Assembly (NCBI GenBank): GCA_965221075.1
Contig: OZ244865.1
Coordinates: 744,001 to 808,000, forward strand
Direction of reading: 5' to 3'
DNA: 64,000 nucleotides
Source: UBA2970 sp965221075
GTDB lineage: Bacteria; Verrucomicrobiota; Verrucomicrobiia; Limisphaerales; AAA164-E04
The notes beneath the pieces are model-generated. The model was not told where the DNA came from. It did not search any database and saw nothing but the letters and a program-made list of their open reading frames with translations. Made by a program: the position numbers and the translations under genes. Positions 16,878 through 25,488 of this stretch are shown here, in pieces. Position 1 is the first letter of the stretch, and each line of letters begins with the position of its first letter.

Positions 16878-19800
16878 ATGGAAGGACAGGACGACGGCCG
16901 GGGGCGATCCCCGGAAGAGGACGGCGGTCCGGGAAGCGGCGATCTGTTCTCCCGCATCTTCCGGACGCCCGGAGACGACGAGCCCGGGGGCGAAGGCTCC
17001 GGGAGCCAGGAGGCCGGCCGGCAGTCGATGGAACCCTCCGGCGGGGAAGCCGGCGCCCTGATCCGGCAGGCCCGGCAGGGCGATTCCGACGCTCAGTTCC
17101 GGCTGGCGGGGATGCTCTACCGGGGCGAGGGGGTGGAGCGGGATCTGCAGAAGGCGGCCGAGTGGTACCGGAAGGCTGCGGAGCAGGGCGATTCCCGGGC
17201 CCAGTGCCGCCTGGGGGCCATGTACCTCGAAGGCCAGGGCGTGGAGCGGGACGAGGAGGAGGGCAACCGCTGGCTCAACCTGGGGTACAGCGGGCGCGCC
17301 CTGGAATCGGTGGAGCCTCCCGCCTGGGAAGAGGAAGAGGAGCCGCGGGAGGAGGAGGACGCCCTGGTCCGCTCGCTGCGCTCCCAGGCCCTGGACGGCA
17401 GCATCCAGGCCCAGTCGCGCCTGGGGCGCATGTACGCCGAGGGGCAGGGGGTGGAGGCCGATCCCGCCGAAGCGGCCAGGTGGTACCTCCTGGGAGCGAA
17501 GCTGGGGGATCCCGAGGCCCAGTTCAACATGGGGGTCTGCTGCCAGGAGGGGCGGGGAGTGGATCGGGATCCGGCGCAGGCTGCGGAGTGGTTCGGCAGG
17601 GCGGCCGATGGGCGGCACTCTCCGGCCCAGTGCCGCCTGGCGCGGATGTACCTGGAAGGCGAGGGGGTGGAGGCCGATGCCGGCAGGGCGGCCCACTGGT
17701 ACCAGCGGGCCGCCGAGGAGGGGGAGGTGGAGGCGCAGATCAGCCTGGCCCGGCTCTACCAGCGGGGGACGGGAGGCGAGAGGCGGATCGAGGACGCCCT
17801 GCACTGGCTGCGCACCGCGGCCGAGAAGGGCAGCCTGGAGGCCCAGAAGGAGCTGGGGCGGATCTACCTGGACGGGGTGGATGTCGAGGGCTCCCGCAAG
17901 GACGCCCTCGACTGGTTCCGCATGGCCGGTCTCAAGGGCGACGGCACGGCGCAGCAGATCCTGGGCCGGCTCTACCTCGAGCAGGGGGACAAGTCCGAGG
18001 CCTTCAAGTGGTTCTTCCGTGCGGCCGACCAGGGAGTGCCCGAGGCTCTCGCACACCTGGCAAGCGCCTACCTCAAGGGAGAGGGCGTGGAGCAGGATCC
18101 GGGCCTCGCGGTAAGCTGGTACCGCCGCGCCGCCAAGCTGGGCGTCCTGGAGGCCCAGCACATGCTGGGCCTGTGCCTCGAGCAGGGGCGGGGCGCCCGC
18201 CGCGACATGGCCGAGGCGTCGAAGTGGTACCTCGAAGCGGCGCGGCGGGGGCATGTCGAGGCTCAGTACCGCATGGGGGACCTCCTCTGCTCGGGCACGG
18301 GGGGAAGCGCCGATGCCGGGGAGGGGATCGAATGGTACCGCAAGGCCGCCGAGCAGGGGCACATGGAGGCCCAGTTCAACCTGGGGCTCCGCTACGACAA
18401 CGGAATCGGGGTGGAGCGCGATCCCGAGGAAGCGGCCAGGTGGTACCAGCGGGCCGCCCAGCTGGGGCATGCCGGGGCCAGGCTCAACGTGGGATGGAAG
18501 GAGGACAAGGACGACCCGGCCTCCTCCCTGGAACTGCTCCGGTCCTTCGCCGAGCGGGGAGACCTGGACTCCCAGATGAGCCTGGGGGAGATGTACGCCG
18601 AAGGGCGGAACGTGGAGCGGGATCCTTCCCTGTCGGTCCGCTGGTACCGCATGGCGGCCGAGCAGGGGGACCGGAAGGCCCGGAGCGTCCTCGGGGACTG
18701 CTACAGGCAGGGGCTGGGGGTGGATCAGGACTGGCAGGAGGCCGCCCACTGGTACTGCCTGGCGGCCGACCAGGGCCAGCCGGCTGCGCAGGAATGGATG
18801 GGATGGATCTGCGCCCGGGGGATGGGGATGGAGGCCGACCTGCCCCAGGCCCTGTCCTGGAGCCGCTTGGCCCTGAACAGCAAGGACGCCGGCAGCCAGT
18901 TCGAGCTGGGGCGCAGGTGCGAGGAGGGAGGCGATCATTGCGAGGCCGCCTACTGGTACGGCCTTGCGGCCGCCAAGGATCATGCCGGAGCGCTCCACGC
19001 TCTGGGCCGGCTCCATGCCACGGGGCAGGGAGTGGATCGCGACGCGGACATCGCCCTCCGGCTGCTGGAGAAGGCGGTGGAGCGGGGAGACAAGTCGGCC
19101 CAGGGCCTGCTCGACCGGCTCGACGGCCAGATCCGGTCGGGCTCGGTGGAGTCGCTTCGCCGGACCGCGGAATCCGCCGCCGCCGGGGACGCCCAGGCTC
19201 AGCATCTCCTCGGAACGATGCTCCTGGAGGGGAAGGGCAGGGTTCCCAGGGATCCGGAGGCGGGGATGGCCTGGATCGAGTCCTCGGCCCAGAAGGGCTG
19301 CCTGGAGGCGCAGGTGCGCCTGGCAAGGATCCATGCCGAGGGAGAGCCGGGGGAGGAGGATCTCCGGAGCTCGGCCCACTGGTACGAGCAGGCGGCCGAG
19401 CAGGGCGACGCCCAGGCTCAGTACCACTGGGGATGCTGCCTGGAGCATGGAAGAGGGGCTCGCCGCAGCGCCGGCAAGGCCCGGATCTGGTACCAGAAGG
19501 CGGCCCGGCAGGGGCACACCGAGGCGCTGCATGCCCAGGCCACGATGCTGGACGAGGGGATCGGAGGAGGCCGGAGCCAGAGCCAGGCCTTCCCCCTGTT
19601 CCTCCAGGCGGCCGAGCAGGGCCACATCGAGGCGCAGATGGCGGTGGGCTGGAAGTACGCCCACGGGGAGGGAGTGGACCGCGACGCTTCGGCCGCGCTG
19701 GAATGGCTGAAGCGGGCCGCCGCCCGGGGGCATGCCGAGGCGCAGTGCACCCTCGGCTGGATGCTCCTCGGGGCCGGGGGAGCGGAGCAGGACATCCCCC

Positions 19801-20087
19801 GGGCCCTCGGGTGGATCGACCGCTCCGCCCAGCAAGGCTATCCCCAGGCCCTGCACTACCTGGGATGGTTCCACTTCCATGGCCTGGAAGTGGGAAGGGA
19901 TCCGGTGGCGGCCTGCGCCTGGTACCGCCTGGCCCAGGAGCGCGATCCGGACCTGGATTCCCGGGCCCTGGACCATCTGGAAGCTTCGCTCTCCCAGCGG
20001 CAGCTGGCCAGGGTGGAGCGGGAAGCCGAAAGGATCCTCCAGGAGCTGCCCGGGCCGGACCTCGATCCGGCGGGCCAGATCGCCTGA
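16878..20087 (+). CDS. Sel1-repeat protein, about 26 repeats
   Basis: 1,069 residues. After an acidic, Gly-rich N-terminus of about 60 residues the whole chain consists of Sel1-type TPR repeats of 31-37 residues, consensus 'EAQ..LG.MY.EG.GVERD..EAA.WY..AAEQG'. I count about 26. Repeat 2 carries an acidic Glu-rich insertion of some 35 residues. No signal peptide or membrane helix is seen, so a cytoplasmic solenoid scaffold for protein-protein contacts is most likely. A strong purine run (AGGAGGG, 16871-16877) abuts the ATG. The partner is unknown. It stands alone, 195 bp after the DUF58 gene. Confidence 0.92.
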   Translation: MEGQDDGRGRSPEEDGGPGSGDLFSRIFRTPGDDEPGGEGSGSQEAGRQSMEPSGGEAGALIRQARQGDSDAQFRLAGMLYRGEGVERDLQKAAEWYRKAAEQGDSRAQCRLGAMYLEGQGVERDEEEGNRWLNLGYSGRALESVEPPAWEEEEEPREEEDALVRSLRSQALDGSIQAQSRLGRMYAEGQGVEADPAEAARWYLLGAKLGDPEAQFNMGVCCQEGRGVDRDPAQAAEWFGRAADGRHSPAQCRLARMYLEGEGVEADAGRAAHWYQRAAEEGEVEAQISLARLYQRGTGGERRIEDALHWLRTAAEKGSLEAQKELGRIYLDGVDVEGSRKDALDWFRMAGLKGDGTAQQILGRLYLEQGDKSEAFKWFFRAADQGVPEALAHLASAYLKGEGVEQDPGLAVSWYRRAAKLGVLEAQHMLGLCLEQGRGARRDMAEASKWYLEAARRGHVEAQYRMGDLLCSGTGGSADAGEGIEWYRKAAEQGHMEAQFNLGLRYDNGIGVERDPEEAARWYQRAAQLGHAGARLNVGWKEDKDDPASSLELLRSFAERGDLDSQMSLGEMYAEGRNVERDPSLSVRWYRMAAEQGDRKARSVLGDCYRQGLGVDQDWQEAAHWYCLAADQGQPAAQEWMGWICARGMGMEADLPQALSWSRLALNSKDAGSQFELGRRCEEGGDHCEAAYWYGLAAAKDHAGALHALGRLHATGQGVDRDADIALRLLEKAVERGDKSAQGLLDRLDGQIRSGSVESLRRTAESAAAGDAQAQHLLGTMLLEGKGRVPRDPEAGMAWIESSAQKGCLEAQVRLARIHAEGEPGEEDLRSSAHWYEQAAEQGDAQAQYHWGCCLEHGRGARRSAGKARIWYQKAARQGHTEALHAQATMLDEGIGGGRSQSQAFPLFLQAAEQGHIEAQMAVGWKYAHGEGVDRDASAALEWLKRAAARGHAEAQCTLGWMLLGAGGAEQDIPRALGWIDRSAQQGYPQALHYLGWFHFHGLEVGRDPVAACAWYRLAQERDPDLDSRALDHLEASLSQRQLARVEREAERILQELPGPDLDPAGQIA

Positions 20088-20446
20088 CCGTAGCTCCTCG
20101 CTCCGGGCCTCGTCTGGGCGGCGAAGGGGAAGATTGCCTCCAGGGAGGGCTTGGCGGGATCAGCTCCTCCACGCCGAATGCAGGTTCCGCCATGGAGCGG
20201 CGCGTCGTCCGCCTTCCCTACCCTGGGGTCTTGGCTGGCACCCTGCAAGCCGCGTTGGCCTGATGACCCGGCAACCGTCCAGTTGCATTTGGAGCTTCCG
20301 CCTTTGGGATGCCTGGAGGAGAGCCCTGGCTCAGGATCGTCCAGCGCACGGGCCAGTCTCTGCCCATGCCGAGGCGATGCTTTTCCTCGCCAGATCCGTG
20401 AAGCAGGCCATGGGGAAACAATGCCCTCTTCGTCTCGGGCCCGGCC
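20088..20446. other. Intergenic stretch without a supported gene
   Basis: 359 bp between the Sel1 gene and the first IS630-type element. Short open frames exist on both strands but none has a recognisable domain or start. No hairpin followed by a T tract is evident. Nothing else was seen. Confidence 0.6.
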
Positions 20447-20729
20447 CTAGCGTCCTGATCCTGATATGTATTGATAATAGGTGTGTTCCATGGTTCGGTC
20501 CAGTGCGTCGCATCATGGCGGCGTACTGATATGGGGCGACCGATTACGATTCTGGAGCTCTCGAGCGCGATCCAGCGGCACCTGGCAGAGCACAATGCCG
20601 ATCCCAAGCCCTTCAGGTGGGTTGCCAAGAGCGAAGACATCCTGGAGAAGATCAAGCGTGGAAGGACACGGCTCGCAGAGTGCCAGGCCACAAGTGTTCA
20701 ACCAACTTAAACAGAAACCAGGACACTAG
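20447..20729 (+). mobile_element. Internally deleted IS630-type element, copy 1 (283 bp)
   Basis: The left end CTAGCGTCCTG (20447-20457) and right end CAGGACACTAG (20719-20729) form terminal inverted repeats that match at 10 of 11 positions. TA at each tip fits the TA target of IS630/Tc1 elements. The left about 60 bp and right about 150 bp are clearly homologous to copy 2 at 21872-22470, including the 'TGATAATA..TGTGTTCCATGG' block. Only the C-terminal part of a transposase remains inside. At 283 bp it resembles a MITE and would need a transposase in trans. Confidence 0.75.
20555..20710 (+). pseudogene. IS630-family transposase, C-terminal fragment
   Basis: The frame reads 'SSAIQRHLAEHNADPKPF', then 'DILEKIKRGRTRLAE', ending at TAA 20708-20710. 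This is the usual IS630 DDE transposase C-terminus. Everything upstream, including the catalytic DDE residues, is missing. Copy 2 at 22.3 kb has the same segment but with small insertions that break the frame. Confidence 0.75.
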
Positions 20730-20772
20730 GTATTGCCAAGCGTGAAGAAGCACTCGACAGTTGCACCTGGAA

Positions 20773-21120
20773 ATGCTCGACTGGATCCTCCCCTCGATCC
20801 GATGGCGCCCCGGCGTGTTCCTGCACCAGAACCGCGAGGCCATCCTCGACCTCCACGTCCGCCAGGGCGTCCCCGCAGTGGATATCCACCAGGAGATCGT
20901 GCAGTGCCTCCAGGCCGAGGCGCCCTACGCCAAGCTCTCGATCGCCTCCCTCCGCCGCACCCTGGCCCGCTGGCGCAAGGAGCTTGCCGCCGCCCCTGAG
21001 AAGGGCCGCCCCGCCGTCCCCACCTCGCACAAGACGGCCACCCCCGTAACGGGCGCCGCCGCCCTGGCCCGCATCGGGCGCACTCTGGACGCCGCCGCCC
21101 GCAAAAAACTCCTCGGATAG
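20773..21120 (+). CDS. Small hypothetical protein, HTH-like
   Basis: About 115 residues. The N-terminal two-thirds is helical ('REAILDLHVRQGVPAVDIHQ', then 'LSIASLRRTLARWRKEL'). The pattern of a Gly-turn followed by 'S..SLRR.L.RW' resembles the small DNA-binding proteins of plasmid and conjugation modules. I do not recognise a named family. An in-frame TTG lies at 20761; the ATG at 20773 is preferred. It is 4 bp upstream of the PEGA-like lipoprotein gene, and both sit between the two IS630-type elements, so they may have moved together. Confidence 0.5.
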   Translation: MLDWILPSIRWRPGVFLHQNREAILDLHVRQGVPAVDIHQEIVQCLQAEAPYAKLSIASLRRTLARWRKELAAAPEKGRPAVPTSHKTATPVTGAAALARIGRTLDAAARKKLLG

Positions 21121-21124
21121 GCCT

Positions 21125-21718
21125 ATGAGCAGCCCTGCCAAGCCAACGCACTTGCTCATGATTCTCCAGCCCAATGGCATCGACGCCAACAACAACACCC
21201 TGACCTCGTTCGCCACCATGCTGATCCTGGCACTTGCTCTAGGCAGCGGCGGCTGCGCCACCATCGTCAAGGACGACAGCCAGCCCGTCGCCTTCTCCAG
21301 CGATCCAGAGGGGGCGCTGGTCTCGATCAACGGAAACCCTCGAGGGAGGACGCCGGTCACGGTCATGGTCAAGCGGTCTGCGAAGCGGCAGAAGGTGGCC
21401 ATGGCGTTGGAGGGATACGAGACCAAGAAGTTCCGCCTGGGCAAGCCGGTAGCCAAGTCGGAAGCGGGCATGTCCTTCGGCGAAATCATCGGCGCAGGCG
21501 CGGACGTCGCCATGGGCAAGGCGACCAACTACGAGAAGGAGATCTATGCCGCCCTCCGCCCCCTGCTAGTGGTGGACGTCGCCAGGGGCAAGGCGACCAA
21601 CTACGAAGACAGCGTTCATGTGATTCTGCGCCCGATCGGCAGCCCTCCTGCCGAACCCGAGGGCGACGAGGCTCCCTCGCAGTCGGCAGCTGGGAACGAC
21701 GCGCTGCCTGACGAGTGA
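21125..21718 (+). CDS. Lipoprotein with PEGA-like domain
   Basis: About 197 residues. A hydrophobic segment ends in a lipobox 'LGSGGC' (Cys about 44), which indicates a lipid-anchored envelope protein. The following 'SSDPEGALVSINGNPRGRTP' and 'LEGYETKKFRL' are PEGA-domain features, a beta-sandwich found in surface proteins. The start makes an unusually long n-region; a later ATG (21218) would leave too short a signal. Residues near 125-160 contain a 24-codon duplication. It lies 4 bp after the small HTH-like gene and within the IS630-flanked segment. Confidence 0.7.
   Translation: MSSPAKPTHLLMILQPNGIDANNNTLTSFATMLILALALGSGGCATIVKDDSQPVAFSSDPEGALVSINGNPRGRTPVTVMVKRSAKRQKVAMALEGYETKKFRLGKPVAKSEAGMSFGEIIGAGADVAMGKATNYEKEIYAALRPLLVVDVARGKATNYEDSVHVILRPIGSPPAEPEGDEAPSQSAAGNDALPDE
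21502..21606 (+). repeat. In-frame 72-bp-period direct duplication inside the PEGA lipoprotein
   Basis: The blocks 21502-21534 and 21574-21606 are almost identical over 33 bp and both encode DVA-x-GKATNYE. The period of 72 bp equals 24 codons, so the frame is kept. The intervening sequence has diverged, which suggests an old or partly converted duplication. Confidence 0.7.
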
Positions 21719-21871
21719 TGTCCGGGGCGGAACGGTCCTTCAGGGCCCTTGCTTCGGCGAGTGTGCGTCAATAGCCTGGATTATACCTCTAGGATGCCCT
21801 GTAACGGGCCGTTTAGGGGATCGGGGGTGGTCAACGTGCTCCCAGGCCTAGAAACGCTCTCCAGCTCGCTC

Positions 21872-22470
21872 CTAGTTTCCTGCACCTAACATGTATTGAT
21901 AATATATGTGTTCCATGGTACAGACCAGTGCGTTGAGGTGGTTCCCGAGGTGGAGACAAAGATGGTGTCGCTTTCTGGGGGACAGCCGAAAAAAGATCTT
22001 CCGATTCACCGCAATATCTACGCAAATAACACTGGAACGCAAACACACGCACGTTGCGTGGCTGCGCTTCCTCAAGCAGATCGACAGCGAAACCCCCGAC
22101 GGGCTGGCCATCCACATCATCGCCGACAACTACGCTACGCACAAGCACGCCAAGGTCAGGGCCTGACTGGCCGGCATCCGAGGATCACGATGCACTTCAC
22201 TCCGACATCGAGCTCCTGGCTCAACATGGTCGAGCGGTTCTTTGCCGAGCTGACCACTGTGGTCCGAGACCAGAGCTACACCAGCGTCTCTCAACTGAAG
22301 AGCACGATCCAGCAGCACCTGGCAGAGCACAACGCCGATCCCAAGCCCTTCTCAGGTGGGTTTTGCCAAGGGCGAAGACATCCTGGCGAAGATCAAGCGT
22401 GCCAGGGCACGGCTCGCAGAGTGCCAGGCCACAAGCACTCAACCAACTTAAACAGAACTCAGGACACTAG
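21872..22470 (+). mobile_element. Degenerate IS630-type element, copy 2 (599 bp)
   Basis: The left end CTAGTTTCCTG (21872-21882) and right end CAGGACACTAG (22460-22470) mirror copy 1. The distance from the left tip to the TTGATAATA block is 24 bp in both copies, which fixes the boundary. The element is about half the usual IS630 length. It is in the same orientation as copy 1, with 1,142 bp carrying two genes between them, an arrangement like a composite transposon. The right tip provides the stop codon of the ABC permease gene. Confidence 0.75.
21990..22450 (+). pseudogene. IS630-family transposase, frameshifted
   Basis: DDE-core residues are readable in pieces: 'GLAIHIIADNYATHKHAKV' up to a stop near 22164, then after a frame change 'MHFTPTSSSWLNMVERFFAE' and 'HLAEHNADPKPF'. 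A second shift follows near 22350, where extra bases appear relative to copy 1. The N-terminal HTH is largely lost. It cannot make an active transposase. Confidence 0.8.
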
Positions 22471-24200
22471 CAAGCAGAGGCCAGGAGACGGAAGTTCCGG
22501 AGCCTGCGCAGGGCCAGGCGGGAGATCGACCAGGCTGCCAGAAATCGGGCAGGAAACCAGAGGCCCATGAAATACAGTAGCCCGAAAAACTCGGAATTAA
22601 GCCCGAAAAACTCGAAATAGGGCAGGTAATGAGGAAACTGTTGCAGGAATAGCATGGCCAAGAAGAAGGAGGCGACAACCAGTACATAGAGGGCATAAGG
22701 CAGGAGTCCGAAGAACACGAAAAGCAATACCGAAGCGGTCAACCGGTTCCGGAAAATCAACGCTGCAGCGATTCCGGTGTTCCTCAAGGCACTGAATTCG
22801 TAGCGCATGGCAAGAATCAACAGAAGAACAAACAGTCCGTGAGATCCAAGAAAAAGGACGTTATGCGTAAGAGGGTCATACATTTCAGAGACATCATTAC
22901 TTGAATAGTAGAACGAGTAGTAGGTCAAGCACCTCTGCAAGGTCCTGACCGCGATATAGAGGAAGTGGGCCTGAATGAGGACAAGAGTGAGCGACTTCTG
23001 GGACTGCCGAAGTGCGGAGAGAAGGCCGGTGGAGATGGATTGATGCGGGAGGGGGGTAGTGAGGATCAGTTCGAGCATGCCCGACCTCCGGTCTCCATGA
23101 AGCTGCTGGGTGGATTCCGCGCAGAAATGCCAGCGGGTGAGCAGTTCGGTGATCGCCACTGCCACGCCGAATGAGAAAATCAGGATGCCTGATGCCGACA
23201 TGTCGTTTCCCCCTAGCAACATTAACAGGCCACAGAACAGGGCCAGGAGTATCATGGCCCAGGTAGTGCTACGGATTAAGAGGACGTTCCAAAATGCCTT
23301 CCGGCTCCGGTGGTGGGCGAGCTGCTGGTAGGGATCGGCTCCATCCTCCAGGCGCAGAAGGGCGGCTCCGGGGGAGGGCCTGGCCCGCCGACGCAGGCCG
23401 GTCCCGTGGCCGACGGGTTCGGTTTCCCGCTTCCATTGGATCCAGAAGAACAGCATGCTCAGGGAGAGGAGGATCAGGGAGAGGGCCAGCAGGGAGGACA
23501 GGTGGAGGAGGTATAGGGGCAGGCTTCCTGTCAACAGCATGTGGGAGGGAAGGGTAGCAGGCCCGCTCAAGGCGTAGAGAACGTCGGTTGCGGTCGACGG
23601 GAAAGCGCCGGGAGCATTGAGCATCAGGTTTCCGATCAGGGGGAGGGGCGGCAGCACGAAGCAGGCAAGGATCGTGGCGAAGGCCAGGGTGCTGGTCACC
23701 CTCACCTGCCGCGTGACGGCCGAAGCGGCCAGGCCGCAGGAGAGTCCCAGAAGGATGACTGCCAGAAGGTTCAGGAACTGGCGCAGGACATCGGTGGCGG
23801 CAATACCACCCGAGAGGACGGGCAGGGATAGGATGGGAAGGACGGCCAGCAGGTGGAGGAGGTAGGGAGTTCCGTGCGAGAAGAGCTTGCCCAGCAGGAT
23901 TCCCAGGGGCTTGAGGGGGGTCAGCATCAGCATCCCCAGGGTGTTTCGCCGACGCTCCGAGCTCAGGGAATCGGAGATGGACAGGCAGGCCCCGAACCCG
24001 AACAGGAAGACTGCCACGTGCGAGGTCCCGAGCAGGATGGCCTGCGGGCTAATCCTCCCCGGAAGCTGGGGAGAGATGGCCATCCACAGGATCCACATCA
24101 GGGCCGCCGAGCCGGTCAGGACGCAGCGCACCAGGTAGCCGGACTTCTTCCGGCTAATGACCCGCAGCTCCCGGGACAGGACGCTGCCGACATTCAGCAT
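22467..24200 (-). CDS. ABC-2-type transporter permease
   Basis: 577 residues with about 12 predicted membrane helices in two halves. The 'SISDSLSSERRRNTLGMLML' segment near residue 90 and 'DRRSGMLELILTTPL' near 380 are the conserved 'E(R)..GTLE.LL.TP' motifs of ABC-2 permeases, one per half. A basic cytoplasmic loop lies between them (about 265-300). No ATPase gene is adjacent; the only other ABC gene in the window is a self-contained exporter. The TAG stop (22469-22467) lies inside the inverted repeat of IS630 copy 2, so the natural C-terminus may have been cut by the insertion. It starts 40 bp after the dehydrogenase stop. Confidence 0.82.
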   Translation of the reverse strand: MLNVGSVLSRELRVISRKKSGYLVRCVLTGSAALMWILWMAISPQLPGRISPQAILLGTSHVAVFLFGFGACLSISDSLSSERRRNTLGMLMLTPLKPLGILLGKLFSHGTPYLLHLLAVLPILSLPVLSGGIAATDVLRQFLNLLAVILLGLSCGLAASAVTRQVRVTSTLAFATILACFVLPPLPLIGNLMLNAPGAFPSTATDVLYALSGPATLPSHMLLTGSLPLYLLHLSSLLALSLILLSLSMLFFWIQWKRETEPVGHGTGLRRRARPSPGAALLRLEDGADPYQQLAHHRSRKAFWNVLLIRSTTWAMILLALFCGLLMLLGGNDMSASGILIFSFGVAVAITELLTRWHFCAESTQQLHGDRRSGMLELILTTPLPHQSISTGLLSALRQSQKSLTLVLIQAHFLYIAVRTLQRCLTYYSFYYSSNDVSEMYDPLTHNVLFLGSHGLFVLLLILAMRYEFSALRNTGIAAALIFRNRLTASVLLFVFFGLLPYALYVLVVASFFLAMLFLQQFPHYLPYFEFFGLNSEFFGLLYFMGLWFPARFLAAWSISRLALRRLRNFRLLASAC

Positions 24201-24240
24201 GGAGGCGTCGGCTGGGCGCTGGGGGAGGGACCGGAGGGAA

Positions 24241-25152
24241 TCACCTGCCTGTAGCGCGTCCGGGAAAGGTGAGCTCGGCGACTCCCGACTTGTCGAGTTC
24301 TCCCAGACCCTTCTCCACCATGATGTCGTACTGGGCCTTGGTCGCCTGGGCCAGGGGCAGGGAGAGCTTCAGGCTCTTGGCCAGGGCGAGAGCGATTCCC
24401 GAGTCCTTGGCGGCGTGCGCGGCCGAGAAGTAGCAGTCGTGGTCCCGGAGCTGCATGTCCTCGGCGTCGGTCTCCAGGACTCTCGAATTGGCCCCGGTCT
24501 GGGAGAAGACCTCCCGCAGCATCCCCAGATCGTGCCCCAGGGCGGCCCCCAGGCCCAGTCCCTCGGCGAGCCCGGCGGTGTTGATGTTCATCACCATGTT
24601 CACCAGGGCCTTGACCTCGGCGGCGGATCCGGCCGGGCCTATGTAGCGCAGTGAGCTGCTCAGCTTCTCGAGCAGCGGCTTGACCCGCTGGAACGCCCGC
24701 TTCTCCCCGCCGCACATCAGATAGAGGGTTCCATTGCGTGCCTGGGGTATGCTAGAGGCCATGCAGGCCTCCAGGGTGGCGGCTCCCGCCTCCCTGGCCT
24801 GCTGCTCGATCCGGACGTGCACCTTGGGGGAGAGAGTCGCGCAGTTGACGAAGACCCTTCCCTTGGCCTTGTCCAGCAGTGTGCCGTGGCGGGAGGCGGC
24901 GCGGCTTCCGGGGCTGGCGTAGATCTTGCTCATGGCCCGATCGTCGGTGACCACCGTGAACACCACGTCGGAACGTCGGGTGACTTCGTCGAGCCGGTCA
25001 CAGCTGCTGGCTCCCAGCTCCTCGGCCAGGGACTCGGCCGCCTGCCGGTTGATGTCGAAGAGGGAGCTCACCCTGAATCCGCAGTCCTTGAGGCGGCGGG
25101 CCATGTTGGCCCCCATCCTTCCCACTCCCACAAAGCCGATTCTCCTAGCCAT
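24241..25152 (-). CDS. NAD(P)-binding beta-hydroxyacid dehydrogenase family protein
   Basis: About 303 residues. The N-terminal Rossmann motif 'IGFVGVGRMGANMARRL' is followed by 'DVVFTVVTDD' and 'FVNCATLSP'. The C-terminal all-helical domain has 'AEVKALVNMVMNINTAGLAE', containing the catalytic-type Lys of 3-hydroxyisobutyrate / tartronate semialdehyde / glyoxylate reductases. The start chosen is ATG 25152, which places the GxGxxG at residues 8-13; an upstream ATG (25215) would add a 21-residue non-family extension. The substrate is uncertain. It may be co-transcribed with the permease 40 bp downstream. Confidence 0.88.
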   Translation of the reverse strand: MARRIGFVGVGRMGANMARRLKDCGFRVSSLFDINRQAAESLAEELGASSCDRLDEVTRRSDVVFTVVTDDRAMSKIYASPGSRAASRHGTLLDKAKGRVFVNCATLSPKVHVRIEQQAREAGAATLEACMASSIPQARNGTLYLMCGGEKRAFQRVKPLLEKLSSSLRYIGPAGSAAEVKALVNMVMNINTAGLAEGLGLGAALGHDLGMLREVFSQTGANSRVLETDAEDMQLRDHDCYFSAAHAAKDSGIALALAKSLKLSLPLAQATKAQYDIMVEKGLGELDKSGVAELTFPGRATGR

Positions 25153-25488
25153 AGCAACAATTGAAGACTTGACAGGGCCTCCCTCGCCGATCCAGGAAAA
25201 TCTGCCCGTCATCACAGATGGATGTTCTGGTGGAGGGCGATGCTATCAAGGGATCTGGGACTTTCAAGCGGACAAACGACCTTCGTGGTAGAGATAGCGG
25301 TTCAGATACAGGTCCCCAAGCATGCAGACCCGTATCTTGCAACTAGCTGGTCCCTCAACATCTGGACCGGTAGTGCTAGCCAGAGCTGCTTCGGGAACAG
25401 ATGGCAAGGTAGGGCGAGCCATCCGTGTAGGTCGTTCTCCTTGGATTGCGGGTGCAGGGAACAGCCTGGCCGATGCGGAGAGAGTGGC
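25153..25488. other. Intergenic region, no supported gene
   Basis: 336 bp separating the dehydrogenase from the thioredoxin-fold gene. Base composition drops toward A/T here, marking the left edge of an AT-richer stretch. Short minus-strand frames read like decayed coding sequence with stops and frame changes, but no family can be named. Confidence 0.4.

Noticed and set aside
20471..20710. A complete 79-residue gene in IS630 copy 1
   Set aside because: The first half is terminal sequence of the element and only the transposase C-terminus is homologous, so it is a fragment, not a gene.
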